In this document: in pieces, positions 1 through 10,733 of the stretch
Layout: the number at the start of each line of letters is the position of its first letter
Position numbering within the stretch: the stretch's first letter is position 1
Assembly: GCF_032854445.1 (NCBI RefSeq)
Contig: NC_088304.1
Coordinates: 13,281,704 to 13,345,703, forward strand
DNA length: 64,000 bases
Source of the DNA: Liolophura sinensis
Lineage: Eukaryota; Mollusca; Polyplacophora; Chitonida; Chitonidae
Direction: 5' to 3'
Notes under the pieces: generated by a model
Told to the model about the DNA's origin: nothing
Seen by the model: only the letters and a program-made list of their open reading frames with translations
Database searches by the model: none
Position numbers and translations under genes: made by a program

Positions 1-849
1 GAGCGCTAGCTGTGCCTTACACCCACGGATTCTTCTTTGTGAGACCGGAATGTTGTGTTTGATTATTGAAAAGATAGTGGGAAAGCGTGGGTGAGTTTGT
101 CTTTGAAAACGAATCGATTCTCCGCTCTATAGATAGGAGCAGTAAGCAATGATGACTTCTCTGTGGATGATTGATTGAAATGAAAAAAAAAACATGCACA
201 GTTGAGCATAAAAATACAAGTGCAGGTTCACAATACTGTAGCCATTTTAGAGTATTACAATACGTAGCATATCGCAGTTGTTCAGAAATAGAATCTTATT
301 CTGATTTTCGAACAAACCACGCCACCTGAACTGGATACATGTCAATTTCGCAAACATCCAAGGTTAATAGGATGCCAGTTACACACAGCAACCAAAAGAA
401 CTAGGGTATAATTTTCGTTGCCCATCTTTTCGATGTCAACAAGGTTGCTTGTACATTGCTGATGCAGCCTTGGTGGTGTTCCAACGCAACGTTCCGAGCA
501 GAATCTGAGAGACATCTAACAGCATTTGTCCTCGTAAAGGGGAGTTCACACATACTTTTTTTGTTGAAAACATTTACTTCTGACGAGTTTGGAAAGTCTT
601 CTTGTTATTGGCCCGGGACATCCACTTTGGTTAATTGCAGGTGCAAGGATGTCTGCTTCGATGTGTATATTCTTTGAAAAAAAATAAACCATGTCTTATT
701 GGGATAAGCTAAAAAGCAAAGCCATGCAATTTTTGTTGTCGGCTAACGTACGTACCGATATCCGATAATCCTTATTGGTAGGTTATGATTCACTGACTGG
801 TGGTAAATGCTTTCCTGGCACCGAAAGCTGGAAAGTAATCAAAGCCTTC
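1..849. other. Unannotated AT-rich sequence
   Basis: Only short open frames of 60-73 codons occur here. None has a recognisable domain, splice context or codon pattern. I see no repeat shared with the rest of the window before about position 850. Confidence 0.5.
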
Positions 850-1565
850 ATCTAGTACAATTCCACAGAACTCAAACTAAAATTTCTGGTCACCTCATTG
901 CGCATCGAAAACTTACTCTTCATGGTTAGTGAAAAAACTTTAAGGAATTTGGCATCACTTATATCACTGGGATTGGGACAGACTTTCTGAGACTCAAAAG
1001 TGTTAACAGTATACCAGTTTGACACATTATGAAATCTAAACGCTATATTTTCAGAAACAAATTTCAAGGACATCGCTGAATTTTTGCAATATTTATATCA
1101 CTGGAGCTCCCGGCCATGACCCTGAGAGACACAAGATTTTACATTTATTTGTTAGAAATCATTTGTTTATTTGTTTGTTAAATACTTGCTCCTTGTATTG
1201 TAATATAATAACGAGCCGTCAGTCATAGAGCTTTTCCTCTTGAACCTTGTTATTTGCAAAACATAGAAAAGATTCCATAAAAGTAAAAGCTCTCGCCTGC
1301 ATATCACTTCATGTGATTTCATCAAACCAATAATTACCATTGATATTACTAACCATCGTTTAACACTGACGGTTGGATATTTTATTTTCAAAGATTGGAT
1401 TTTGTTTCCAACCGTCTAGGTCAGAGAGAATATTGAGTCTTATCTGGCATGTCGACATTGCTCGAGGCTTAGATCGCTTGATACATGTTGTAGGCTTCAG
1501 AGAATAATTGTTGGTGTAAAGGAACACGTTGTGGGAAACATAAATTAATGAACACAAGATCCATG
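850..1565. repeat. Old local duplication, copy 1
   Basis: Segments here recur in the same order at 3,290-4,560. Three aligned stretches can be read by eye: around 861 (ttccacagaactcaaac) against 3,341; around 1,375 (gatattttatttt) against 4,296; and around 1,463 (tcgaggcttagatcgct) against 4,461. The offset grows from about 2.48 to 3.0 kb, so the copies have gained and lost sequence. Function is unknown. Minus-strand frames overlap both copies but are not conserved in length. Confidence 0.6.
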
Positions 1566-2130
1566 TCCGAAACATTCGCTGGTAAAACTCCTAAACAAAA
1601 CAGAGCATGTAGCAGTTTGAAAGTGGGGAAATTATCCTTCGACTTGACAAAATATAACAAAATGAAAGCCCCTTCTTTTAAAAGAATCTTTGTTCTAGAA
1701 CATTGATAGATGATACTTCACGAATCTTTGCTGTCTTTGATAGCACAGTTATAATGTAGTGTTTTTATGTTAAACTGTATCGACGTGACAGTATATGGAA
1801 TTATAGTAGACGAGTACGTAAAATGGTTCACATTTGATGACACGTTTAAACACTAAAGTAATGTCAGCAGCACCTACATATAATCTGTGAGACTCTACCT
1901 AAAAGAAACCGGTAGGTGTCAGTTTACGCAATTATACTGGAGGGAAATTTTTAGTGAATAACCTAGTGAAATAACGTGAAATCCGGCGTTTTGCAAGTTT
2001 AGCTTAGACACGATTTTATTTTAATTGTGGTCATATAACCATGTTTTATGTAGAATTAGCTAAAAAAAAAAAGAACTCCAGTGAAATAATTTCAACGTCT
2101 TTGGCCCTAGAATTACTTAAAAATGCTGCA
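1566..2130. other. Unannotated sequence
   Basis: Nothing recognisable apart from short A/T runs. Confidence 0.4.
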
Positions 2131-2302
2131 TACTAGCGCAGGGTAATTACCCAAAGCCTCTCACCCAATGTGGTCGCTGTGAGTTCAAATCTAGCTCTGC
2201 CGGTTTCCTGCCACCATAATGCTGGCCGCCTTCGTATAAGTGAAATATTCTTGAGTGCGGCGCAAAACACCAATCAAAAAAAAAACATAAATAAATAAAT
2301 AA
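2131..2302 (+). mobile_element. SINE family A, internally deleted
   Basis: A truncated copy of the dominant tRNA-derived SINE. It begins within the head (tactagcgcagggtaatta), keeps the ctgtgagttcaaa B-box region, skips most of the core and resumes at the conserved ccataatgctggccgcc. It ends in aataaataaataa. It lacks the gtgggtttcccccggg core found in full copies. Confidence 0.85.
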
Positions 2303-3289
2303 CAAAAGGGCTGCATTGTTATCACAATAACATGAAAACAATACAAAGGTACCGGGGTTCGGGGATGCTTTGTCCACCAGCATATTCCCGGTTTATGCAG
2401 CAACACAGTATGAAATAGTATAGTCACAACCATTTCCATCGTGATTGAACCGGAGTTTTCCTCCGCAATGAAGATACAAGGGACTAAGAAATGATGAATA
2501 CTCACAGTAAGGTTGGTTTTTAATGAGAGAAAAGGGAAAACACGAATTGCCAAGAAACATACGCAATATTGAGATACTAACAATGTCTCTCTACTGGTTC
2601 AGCTATTTTGGGAGTATCAAAGTAAGTCAAATGGCTATTCAGAAGATCTGTGTGATTTTCAAACAAACCCACTCGCCTGTTGATGAATGCATATTAATCT
2701 CAGTAAAGGCCAAGGTCACAGCAACCAAAACAAGGCATAATGCTTATTGTCCCGCTTTGTCCATTCCGACAAGGTGGTCTACGTGACAGAACAGCAAAAT
2801 CAATCACTATAATCGATCTCGGACGGTACGAAGGTTGCCCATATTAATACTGATGAAGGGCTTATTTGCGACTCCTTACCAGTTCAAACGCCCTAGAGAG
2901 ATTGTTCCAATGACTTGATAGGCAATCCAGAGTCTCCCAAACACTTAGTAGGCAAGGGAAAGCTAAGGGGATAAACATAGCCATTGGGTAAAGCACTGAT
3001 TTCAGACGAGACTCTCAGGGAATTAAGTTTAGTGTCGAGAGTGGAAGTGATGAAACCCGATCAGCTAAAGTATAGAGCAATGTCATTTTTTGCAGCTGGT
3101 TTTTTCGGATGTGTAATTTGTATTGACGTTTTTTGTGAGTTTTTGTGTCTTTGAAATTACTTCTATCTGTAACATTCGGCTTTAGCCTGACTATCGGTGT
3201 ATAATCGATTGATTGGTATTTGGCGCCTTACTTAATGGAGACTGGGAGCAATTCTCTCCCCTTTTTTCACTCTTAATGCTATAACTATT
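2303..3289. other. Unannotated sequence
   Basis: An 87-codon plus frame (2,523-2,786) and minus frames up to 130 codons (2,191-2,583) overlap this stretch. The 130-codon frame runs into the SINE, so it is not a gene. No domain is recognised. Confidence 0.4.
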
Positions 3290-4560
3290 GCCAACACCAC
3301 GTAATCATTGGTATAGTCTCGAAAGCTTTCATAGAGTAGATTTCCATTCAACTCAAACTCTGAATTTCTGCTCACCGCGCAGACAAAATTCAAATAAAAC
3401 TCTGTATCGTCCTGGTTTAAAGAAAGACAGTTCAAGGATATTAGGGAATATGGGAAAGATTCGTATCGCTGGAGCGCTCAGACTGTCTGAATGTCACAAT
3501 TGTTAAAAGTGCAGAGAAATACATTATAGAATAAACGTCACATGTTGTCTTGGAAACTGATCTAGCGATTGCTGACCCGAAACGTAAAATTTGGCTGACG
3601 AGTGGTACACGAATGTCTTTTTCAACACCTAGATTTCTTCTTATGTTTATGGTTATAAAAACAATTTCATGTTTTATGATGTAACGACGGTGATATAACT
3701 GTTCATTTCTACCTCATTATTTACAAAATTTAGAAAGAATCCTAGAAACGTAATAAATTTTATAGCGTGCACAAGAAACTGTCTGTTAAAATTAACAGGT
3801 TCATTTTTTGAGTGTACATGGGAACATTTATATCAGTGGAACCCTCAAACAGTATAAATGTCACATACGTTAAAAGCGTAGAAAAACAAATCATAGAAAG
3901 CGTAAAATTTGATTTACGAGTAGTAAATGTCTGCTTCGAGGCCTAAATTACTTCTTATGCTTATTATTATTAAAACAATTCTGTGCTCACAAAACTATTT
4001 ATGATCGATATTTGCAAGATGGAGAAAGAATCTTAGAAACGTAATATAGTTCATAGTGTGCACATCAGCTCCCGTGTAAATAGTATTTATTTATTTATTT
4101 GATTGGTGTTTTACGCCGTACTCAAGAATATTTCACTTATACGACGACGACCAGCATTATGGTGAGAGGAAACCGGGCAGAGCTCGGGGGAAACCCACGA
4201 CCATCCGCAGGTTCCTGGCAGACCTTCCCACGTACGGTCGTGTAAATAGTAATTCACTGTGATGTACTGATCATCTATATGACATTGATGTTTGGATATT
4301 TTATTTCAGCACACATCTGGTTTCCAGCCTGTCATGTCAGAGGGATTATAAGTTTTGTCTGGCATGTCAAAATGAGTTTACAAAATAAGAATCACTGTAT
4401 GGAGCTTCCGGTGGACAGATATCATCTTAGATCGTGTCTGTTTGAAGACGGCGTCATTCCTCGAGGCATATATCGCTGGGTAAATGTCGTGGGCTTAAGT
4501 GGGTAATCCTATACCACTGGCGAGTGTAAAGATCCACTTGGAGGGAAATATAAATCAATA
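3290..4560. repeat. Old local duplication, copy 2, with internal repeat
   Basis: Matches 850-1,565 in order. It also contains an internal imperfect repeat. The block from about 3,485 to 3,780 (aatgtcac, ttaaaag, tagaaacgtaat, gtgcacaag) recurs at about 3,850-4,070 with the same landmarks. A truncated SINE inserted at 4,086 splits it. Confidence 0.55.
4086..4238 (-). mobile_element. SINE family A, 5'-truncated, with perfect target-site duplication
   Basis: A minus-strand copy reading from the ttatttatttatttgattgg tail through the core to cgtacgg, where it stops; the tRNA-like head is missing. It is flanked by a perfect 13-bp direct repeat, cgtgtaaatagta, at 4,073-4,085 and 4,239-4,251. This is the target-site duplication expected of LINE-assisted retrotransposition. 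Confidence 0.95.
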
Positions 4561-5071
4561 TCTACAGCTTTCACGCCCAAAAATTCTTTCCCTTAAATTC
4601 CTTGATATTCTCACTTGGAAATTTAAATTGCAAAAATAAAAAAAATTAATTCATCGTTGTTTAACAAAATTCTCAACAATTTTGCACTTCAATATTGATT
4701 AGAAATTCGTTCCATGATTTGAAGACATGGAGCATCAAGTTGTACTTTACAAGAACGTTTAATTTAATCCAGTCAGTGGAAATCACGGCTGCCAAGTTCC
4801 TTGGCTATAATCACCTGCTATACAGAACTGCCTCGAAGACAACAGCCTAAGTTTCCTTCTTTAGTTTCAAGCGATAATAGGATTTCAATTCTAAGTCAAA
4901 GCAGACAAAGGTGCAGAGATTCTGACATTACGTGCATGTATTTCGGAAAGAAAGATAGTTGTGTGGTGTAATCACAATGCAAATGCCTCACTAAACAAGA
5001 TTGCTACTGTGCGTGTAACACAATCTCCCACAACGTATACTTCTCGATGTCTCGTGTTTGCATCTCTTCAG
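4561..5071. other. Unannotated sequence
   Basis: No open frame longer than 60 codons and no recognisable repeat. Confidence 0.4.
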
Positions 5072-5180
5072 TTTTTCTTGCCCATTTGTATCAATTACTG
5101 ACTGGTTTGGCTTCGTGGTTAATGATTCAGCATTTCGGATCAAGGATTCTCGAAAAATAGTCTGTGTGGCAGTAAAAGAT
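5072..5180. repeat. Short local duplication (partner at 8,400-8,505)
   Basis: The pattern tttttcttgc, ctgactggttggc, gttaatgattcag, atcaaggattctc, gtctgtgtg recurs in order at 8,400-8,505 with scattered substitutions. The downstream flanks share a weaker match (gacggcaagaaa near 5,466 and aacggcaagaaa near 8,577). This suggests a longer diverged duplication of unknown nature. Confidence 0.55.
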
Positions 5181-5183
5181 GGT

Positions 5184-5358
5184 GCGCAATGACCCAGGAG
5201 TCTCTCACTAGTGCGGCCGCTGTGAGCTCAACTCCAGCTCATGTTGGCTTCCTCTCTGGTCTTACGTGGGAAGGTCTTCCAGCAATCTACGGATGCTCTG
5301 CCCTGAGTATATTCCTGAGTACGGTGTAAAGCACCAGTCAAGTAAAAAAATAAATTAA
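5184..5358 (+). mobile_element. SINE family A, degenerate
   Basis: Starts within the head (gcgcaatgacccaggagtct) and retains ctgtgagctcaa, cgtacgtggg-like and gagtacggtgtaaagcac segments. The central core is largely deleted. It ends in an A-rich tail. Confidence 0.8.
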
Positions 5359-6250
5359 TGGCTTTAATACTGCTCCTACAACAACAATAACTGCTTTAAT
5401 TCGAGATGTCTGTAAATTAACACTACAATGCTTGGAACTGCACATTCTTTACATGTTTCACTCAGACGGCAAGAAAATTATATACATGCACGTGGAGTAC
5501 TACGGGACATATCTTAGATGGGGATAAGACGAAGTTCAATTGGTTGGACACTTGCATGTGAACGGACTGTAGCTTATTTAGTTCAGTGCCCCTAAAGCTC
5601 GCCACACACCGGGGTTTAAGATATCTCAACTCAACTGTTGCATTGGATCTTAAGCGCTCATGTTTGCGAAATAACAAAGCGCTCAGTTTTTAAGTCCTAT
5701 AGCCATCAGCGACTGGGACAAACCCGGTACGATCAACTCAGTTCAGTCGCGTCCTAAACTCTCGGATATTCCGAGTTTTAGTCCACACACAAGGTTCGGG
5801 TTCGACCTTTGCCAAGGGCAGTTAATTTTTACACGTATGGATTTCCCTACTCTCGCTCTTCGCATAGAGACATTGGTTACTATAGGTTTTTTTTGGGTCG
5901 AAGACCACTTGTCTCCTACATTGATGTGCATGTCCGAACGTCGTACGTAAGAAATTTTGTCAGTAACCAAAGACTGATGTTTTGTCCAGGGCATTCTTGA
6001 GTATGGCACGAAGCAATAATCAGGTAACCAATCAATGCAGACAGCTGATGCTATTTTTAATGCTGTACCATAACGACTACAATAGCTAATTCCTATGCCA
6101 TACTTGGTTTGTTGCGGTATCGCAGTAATTTCAACGACACTTTGTTTTACTTTAGACAAGCAGGCCTTTCAGAGGGCGTAGTTGTTGTTGGAGTAAGGGG
6201 GCGCCTTGTTACTGATGGTGGGATGTATTTCTGGCATGTGCATGCGTTTT
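5359..6250. other. Unannotated sequence
   Basis: A minus frame of 138 codons (5,743-6,159) is open but shows no recognisable domain, no signal peptide and no splice context. A SINE-A-like scrap (ttcttgagtatggcacg) lies near 5,993-6,035. I do not call a gene. Confidence 0.35.
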
Positions 6251-6420
6251 GAAGCTTGTTGTGGCGCATCGGTCATATTGCCTGGATACGTTGGAGTTGA
6301 AGCTTGTTGTGGCACATCGGTAATATTGTCTGGATGCGTTGGAGTTGAAGGTCGTTGTGGCACGTCGGTCATATTGTCTGGATACGTTGGAGTTGAAGCT
6401 TGTTGTGGCGGATCAGTCAC
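6169..6420 (-). CDS. Possible Thr/Pro-rich repeat peptide (minisatellite frame)
   Basis: An 83-codon minus-strand frame over the minisatellite. It holds three 16-residue repeats (core PQQASTPTYP followed by DN, variable at a few positions), then a non-repetitive tail ending in APPYSNNNYAL and a stop. Low-complexity Thr/Pro/Gln repeats with Asn-X-Thr sequons are common in secreted and mucin-like molluscan proteins, so a terminal exon is possible. Upstream on the same strand the repeat is frameshifted by duplicated 15-17 bp pieces, and I see no acceptor site or signal peptide. An expanded non-coding repeat is the more economical reading. Confidence 0.2.
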   Translation of the reverse strand: MTDPPQQASTPTYPDNMTDVPQRPSTPTHPDNITDVPQQASTPTYPGNMTDAPQQASKRMHMPEIHPTISNKAPPYSNNNYAL

Positions 6421-6573
6421 ATTGTCTGGATACGTTGGATGTCTGGATACGTTGGAGTTGAATCTTGTTGTGGCGCATCGGTTATACTGTCTGGATACGT
6501 TGGATGTCTGGATACGTTGGAGTTAAAGCTTGTTGTGGCACATCGGTCATATTGTCTGGATACCTTGGAGTTT
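6251..6573. repeat. 48-bp minisatellite, six units
   Basis: Six head-to-tail units of gaagcttgttgtggc + catcggtcatattgtctgg + atacgttggagtt. The first four are exactly 48 bp (6,251, 6,299, 6,347, 6,395). Units four and five are each followed by an extra copy of tctggatacgttgga. Because 48 is divisible by 3, both strands stay open over the first four units: plus gives a 16-residue Gly/Val/Cys repeat and minus gives a Thr/Pro/Gln repeat (PQQASTPTYPDN). The extra inserts break the frame on both strands. Confidence 0.9.
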
Positions 6574-6599
6574 AAGCTTGTATATGAGCACTTAGAATA

Positions 6600-8118
6600 A
6601 AACCTTAACTGATGTACGTAGTTTTTCTATATTTTTTTCTTCAACTTTTGCAGTCAGAGTTTTTCTTTTTTAAAGTACGACCTCCGCCCCACCCCCCACC
6701 CGCCCCTCAACAAAATCATCCAATGATAGTGTCACATATATGAGTATTCCAACAAAAGCCCGAAGCAAAACGTAATCCGATTGGCTTATTGTCTCGGGGC
6801 TCGAGATCTCTTTTTCTGGGCCGGAGTTTTTGTTTTTCTTCGTCTGATAGAAGAAAAAAAGAAAAACTCCGACTGCAAAAGTGCAAAAAAACACAAAAAA
6901 GCCACAGTTAAAAAAAAAACACAAAATGTCTTTTTTATGTCTCCGTAGTAACATTGACAGAAGGACGGATGTTACGTATGACGATTTGCAAGCTGTCACA
7001 CTATTGTTATTGCTGTGGTTTAACGCCTTATTTTGTAGTCTTTTATTTCGTAAGACATGGACTGTATACAAAGCGCTATGGAATATATCCTCGCTGGAAG
7101 ACTTTATGCCATGGTCCATCACAGGCGTCTGACGTACTTGCCTCTGATGCTGTCTTCAGTGCTCTTATAATACTACAATAGCTGCTTAGGATATCAGACG
7201 AGGGTTGCAAAAAAAAATGTCGTTGGGGAATTATACTTGATAGAGGCTATGGAGGATTACACAAAGACAAATAGCTGTAAGTTATAGATTATAGCATGTC
7301 TACACCAGGGCTCGTAAGAACTGCATAGAGTGACAGTTATTTAGCATTTAGATTTACTTTACAGAATAGAGAAATAAATGAAATGAATGAATTGAAGAAT
7401 AGTTTCCCTTGGGTTCTGTTCAAAAGACTTTACTGATATATGTGGGAATGGATGACTGAAGTTATAAACTTTCTGAGTGATACAAATCAATATTGTATAC
7501 TGTCTGTACCTGTACAGTGTCAAGACCAAACGATGTCGTACTGTATATGTCCACAGTAATTCCGAACCTTTGCATCGTCGATGAAAACAGGACAACGATA
7601 AGTAAATGTGAATAACAGTCATCCTGAAATTCCATAGGGTGACTAATATAATAACTGTTCCTGTACATGCTTAAATGGTAGCAAATTACTCCTTTAATTG
7701 TTATTTGATCTGGAACTCATTCATGGACTACGAATTTGAACTTTGATGTGGAATTCATGCCTGGAATATCCGCTTTCTGCCCGGCATCATTGAAAACTGA
7801 TGACCGCTTCTCTCTTGTGTGTTACCGGCTTTATTTCCTATTTGTATCATTTCTTACATATCTTTGTCTTTGGGAGCTAGTGTTAAACGTTGTTTTCGAA
7901 ATGGATCTTGCGATTATCGACTTGGAATGCCCTTTACGGACTACGAATGGTATATGAATATCGGACGCTTATATTTATCCCCTAGAACCTTTGATTTAAG
8001 TTTCACATAACTCGAGGTTTGTGATTAAATTGAAAAAAAAAGTTCAAACGTTGAATTCTTCTTGTACAACAAACTGCACTGTATGAAAGTCGAAGTATAA
8101 AGCACCATGCAATGAGTG
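6600..8118. other. Unannotated sequence
   Basis: Contains A/T-rich tracts at 6,820-6,930 that read as a partial inverted repeat (ttttcttcgtctgatag and agaagaaaaaaagaaaaa; cggagtttttgttttt and gaaaaactccgac). Otherwise there are only short uninformative frames. Confidence 0.4.
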
Positions 8119-8221
8119 TATTTTATTTATTTATTTGATTGGTGTTTTACGCCGTGCTCGTACTTATACGACGGGGGACAGCATCATGGTGGGAGGACAC
8201 CGGGTAGAGCCACGGAGGCCC
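8119..8221 (-). mobile_element. SINE family A, internally deleted
   Basis: A minus-strand copy with the tail and core start (ttacgccgtgctcg to ggtgggaggacaccgggtag) joined directly to the 5' terminus (agccacggaggccc). Most of the body is lost, but both ends are intact. A 7-bp direct repeat, tgagtgt, flanks it at about 8,112 and 8,222. Confidence 0.85.
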
Positions 8222-8399
8222 TGAGTGTGTGTATCAAGTATGCTTTTGCTTCTATTCTTCTATATATCAAGGCCTGTTGTGTCGTTCGTGTTTTCTAACT
8301 TCTTTTCATCGACGTCTCAGCGGTTTCATTGAGACACTTACAACAGGGAAGCGCCCTAAACTGCCTGAATACTATCACAGTGAGCGGTAACGTAAAATT

Positions 8400-8505
8400 T
8401 TTTTTCGTTTTTTCTTGCTTATATCGATCTCTGACTGGGTTGGCCTCAAAGTTAATAATTCAGTAGTTTACATCAAGGATTCTCCTAAAACAGTGTGTGT
8501 CCCAG
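8400..8505. repeat. Short local duplication (partner at 5,072-5,180)
   Basis: Same landmarks as the 5,072-5,180 copy: ttttttcttgc, ctgactgggttggc, gttaataattcag, atcaaggattctc. Confidence 0.55.
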
Positions 8506-8790
8506 AGTGAAATGACGCCTCATGCCCTCAATACTCCAGAAAGTGCAACGGCACGTTCATCCTATGTTAGACTTGAACGGCAAGAAAGGGATCTACGTGG
8601 ATGAGCTCCTATAGCTTCTATTATTGGCTTAGAGCTTTTACTTCGTAAATTTTATATGTTTACTTACAAGTCCCGCCTTATCAAAAACGTTGTAGACTGA
8701 GAATTATTGTTGAAACCATTGAAATGTATTTTAATTTTAAGCAGAAACACAAGGACTGAAATCTTGGTGATGCGGGAGAATAGAAGGAGT

Positions 8791-8851
8791 ATATTTGTTT
8801 CAAAATTTTTTGAAAATATTTGTTTCAAAATTTTTTGAAAATATTTGTTTC
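8791..8851. repeat. Two-and-a-bit copies of a 28-bp AT-rich repeat
   Basis: The unit atatttgtttcaaaat + tttttgaaa occurs twice in tandem with a third partial copy. Each unit contains a near-palindrome (ttcaaaattttttgaa), so the stretch could form small hairpins. Confidence 0.85.
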
Positions 8852-9119
8852 ATTAAAGGTAAATAATATCATTTTTGTAGTTTAATTCTGCTTAAGAAAA
8901 TACGTCGATGGCCTGAGCCAATGGGCGAAAGGATGGGATCACATTGTCCAGGTAAATCACTCGTCAATATGAGAACAATCATGTCTAAATTTACTGGGTC
9001 CAAGCTGAGTAGTGTATTTTGCATTCCTGTTTCTGCCATGACCTCAACTGGGTAAACGGGTAAGGTCGGCGTAGATGACCATGCCTTACTCCCCCCAAAA
9101 ATTAATATATTATTTTTTT
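8852..9119. other. Unannotated sequence
   Basis: No frame or repeat recognised. Confidence 0.4.
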
Positions 9120-9317
9120 ACAGAAAGTCTGTTGTCTGAGTGATGCTAGAATGTATTCTGTTATCGCAGTAGATTCCTATGTTAAATATACCACACAGTC
9201 TATTACTTCAACATAAACTTTCTATTAAAGTAAAAGGGTATTACGTTGAATATGGCAGAATATTGTGTTATAATAACAGGACACAGGCGAGCATCACTCA
9301 GACAACGGACTTTCTGT
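9120..9317. mobile_element. MITE-like element with 28-bp terminal inverted repeats
   Basis: The left end (9,120-9,147, acagaaagtctgttgtctga + gtgatgct) is the reverse complement of the right end (9,290-9,317) with one mismatch in 28. The 198-bp length, the lack of coding capacity and the AT-rich interior (gttaaatatacc) fit a non-autonomous DNA transposon. Part of the interior recurs at about 16,970-17,060. I could not identify a clear target-site duplication, so the superfamily is unassigned. Confidence 0.75.
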
Positions 9318-10667
9318 TCAAATTAGCAGGCTTATTTTTTGGGTGTACAAAAGAGCAATGGTCAGTCAGTATTCCATCTGAAACGCCATTGTGTGGGAAA
9401 GGTATACCCACTGACCAGTAACGAATGGAATCCGTATTCGGTCTCATTATTGATGGAGATAATGTGATCCGTGCTTCATAGATCAGAGACGATTGCCTTC
9501 AGTAGCTAGGACAGGAGGGAAATTGTACATTCCCAATCTCTACTTGCCTGTTGAAACTTGGCGACAACAAGCAGTTGTCGACGCTCGTGTGGCGGTTGGT
9601 GCAGTCTGACGTTTGTTTAAGACCACTTGCCTTCTGTATGTTGAAATGTGGAGGCATTAAACATGTGGAGGGCACAAAATATTTTTGTCTTAGAATCTTA
9701 AACATGTTTACCTCCAAAACACATGGAAAATTAAACATGTTTGATATCTATGCACCAAACAACTGCAAACCACCACACATTACCCGCTTCCACTTTTTTT
9801 AACATGTCATCATCTAAACATGTATAAAGAAGTGCTTACCTTGTCCTACTGTAGAATTAGTCTTCATTCACAGCAGTAGTTAAGGAAGGTATGTAAAAAG
9901 TCTGCAACATTTCACTATTCAATATAAAGCATTGAAGTAATATTGAAAATGACATTAAACCGTAGCAAACAAACAGATCTCTCACAAGACCCATAACCAT
10001 TCTACTTGAATAGTACACCAGTGTTGTACTCCAACCAACGCCTACTCTGTTCACCTGAACTGAAAGCTTGAATTGATACAACTACATGCAGTAAACACAA
10101 TATAATAATGTGCGTGTATTTTGTGTATAATCCATAACCTCAATGTGTGTCAGTCTGCAACTATAACAGTTCCAGAAAACTTTCAGATACATATAACCCA
10201 TTAACATTGTCCAGGTAAACATTATTTGCAGGTAATTAACTACTGAAACTGTATGTCATGTCCTGATATTGAACTGATAATGAACTGACTTTCTGTATGC
10301 CACATTTTACCACCTTCATAAATCGCACGCTTTGCTGCAGTAAGACCTTTGGCTGAATTAAACACTGCAGGTACGTGTAGTTCGACTTAGTTAGGGGTGA
10401 GTTTTCACTAGGTCAACCACTGAAACCTCCCAGGCTCAGCACATCTTCAGTCACCTGTCGTGTTGTTCCTATAGAAATCCAAGTGTGGTTGTCGTCAGAT
10501 GTGAACACTTAAGACGGATAATCTAACTGGCCATTGTACCTTCTTTGCTCAGGCACTTCATTGGTTGAAACGGACTACGTATATTTAAAATAAACTTAAA
10601 TGACCGATGAATGATGCCGGAGCCAACCCTGAAGAGATGAAAGAATATGACCTTGAAAACTTGCAAC

Positions 10668-10670
<3 letters not shown>
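9318..10670. other. Unannotated sequence, with repeated aaacatgt motifs
   Basis: Five aaacatgt or aacatgt words lie in 9,659-9,825, two of them as the palindromic 10-mer AAACATGTTT (9,700 and 9,733). The rest contains short uninformative frames only. Confidence 0.45.

Positions 10671-10730
<60 letters not shown>
10671..10730. repeat. (AT)n microsatellite
   Basis: Thirty uninterrupted AT dinucleotides. The long minus frame of Tyr-Ile repeats here is an artefact of the microsatellite. Confidence 0.98.

Positions 10731-10733
<3 letters not shown>

Noticed and set aside
2191-2583. 130-codon minus-strand frame
   Set aside because: It runs through a SINE A fragment and has no protein-like features outside it.
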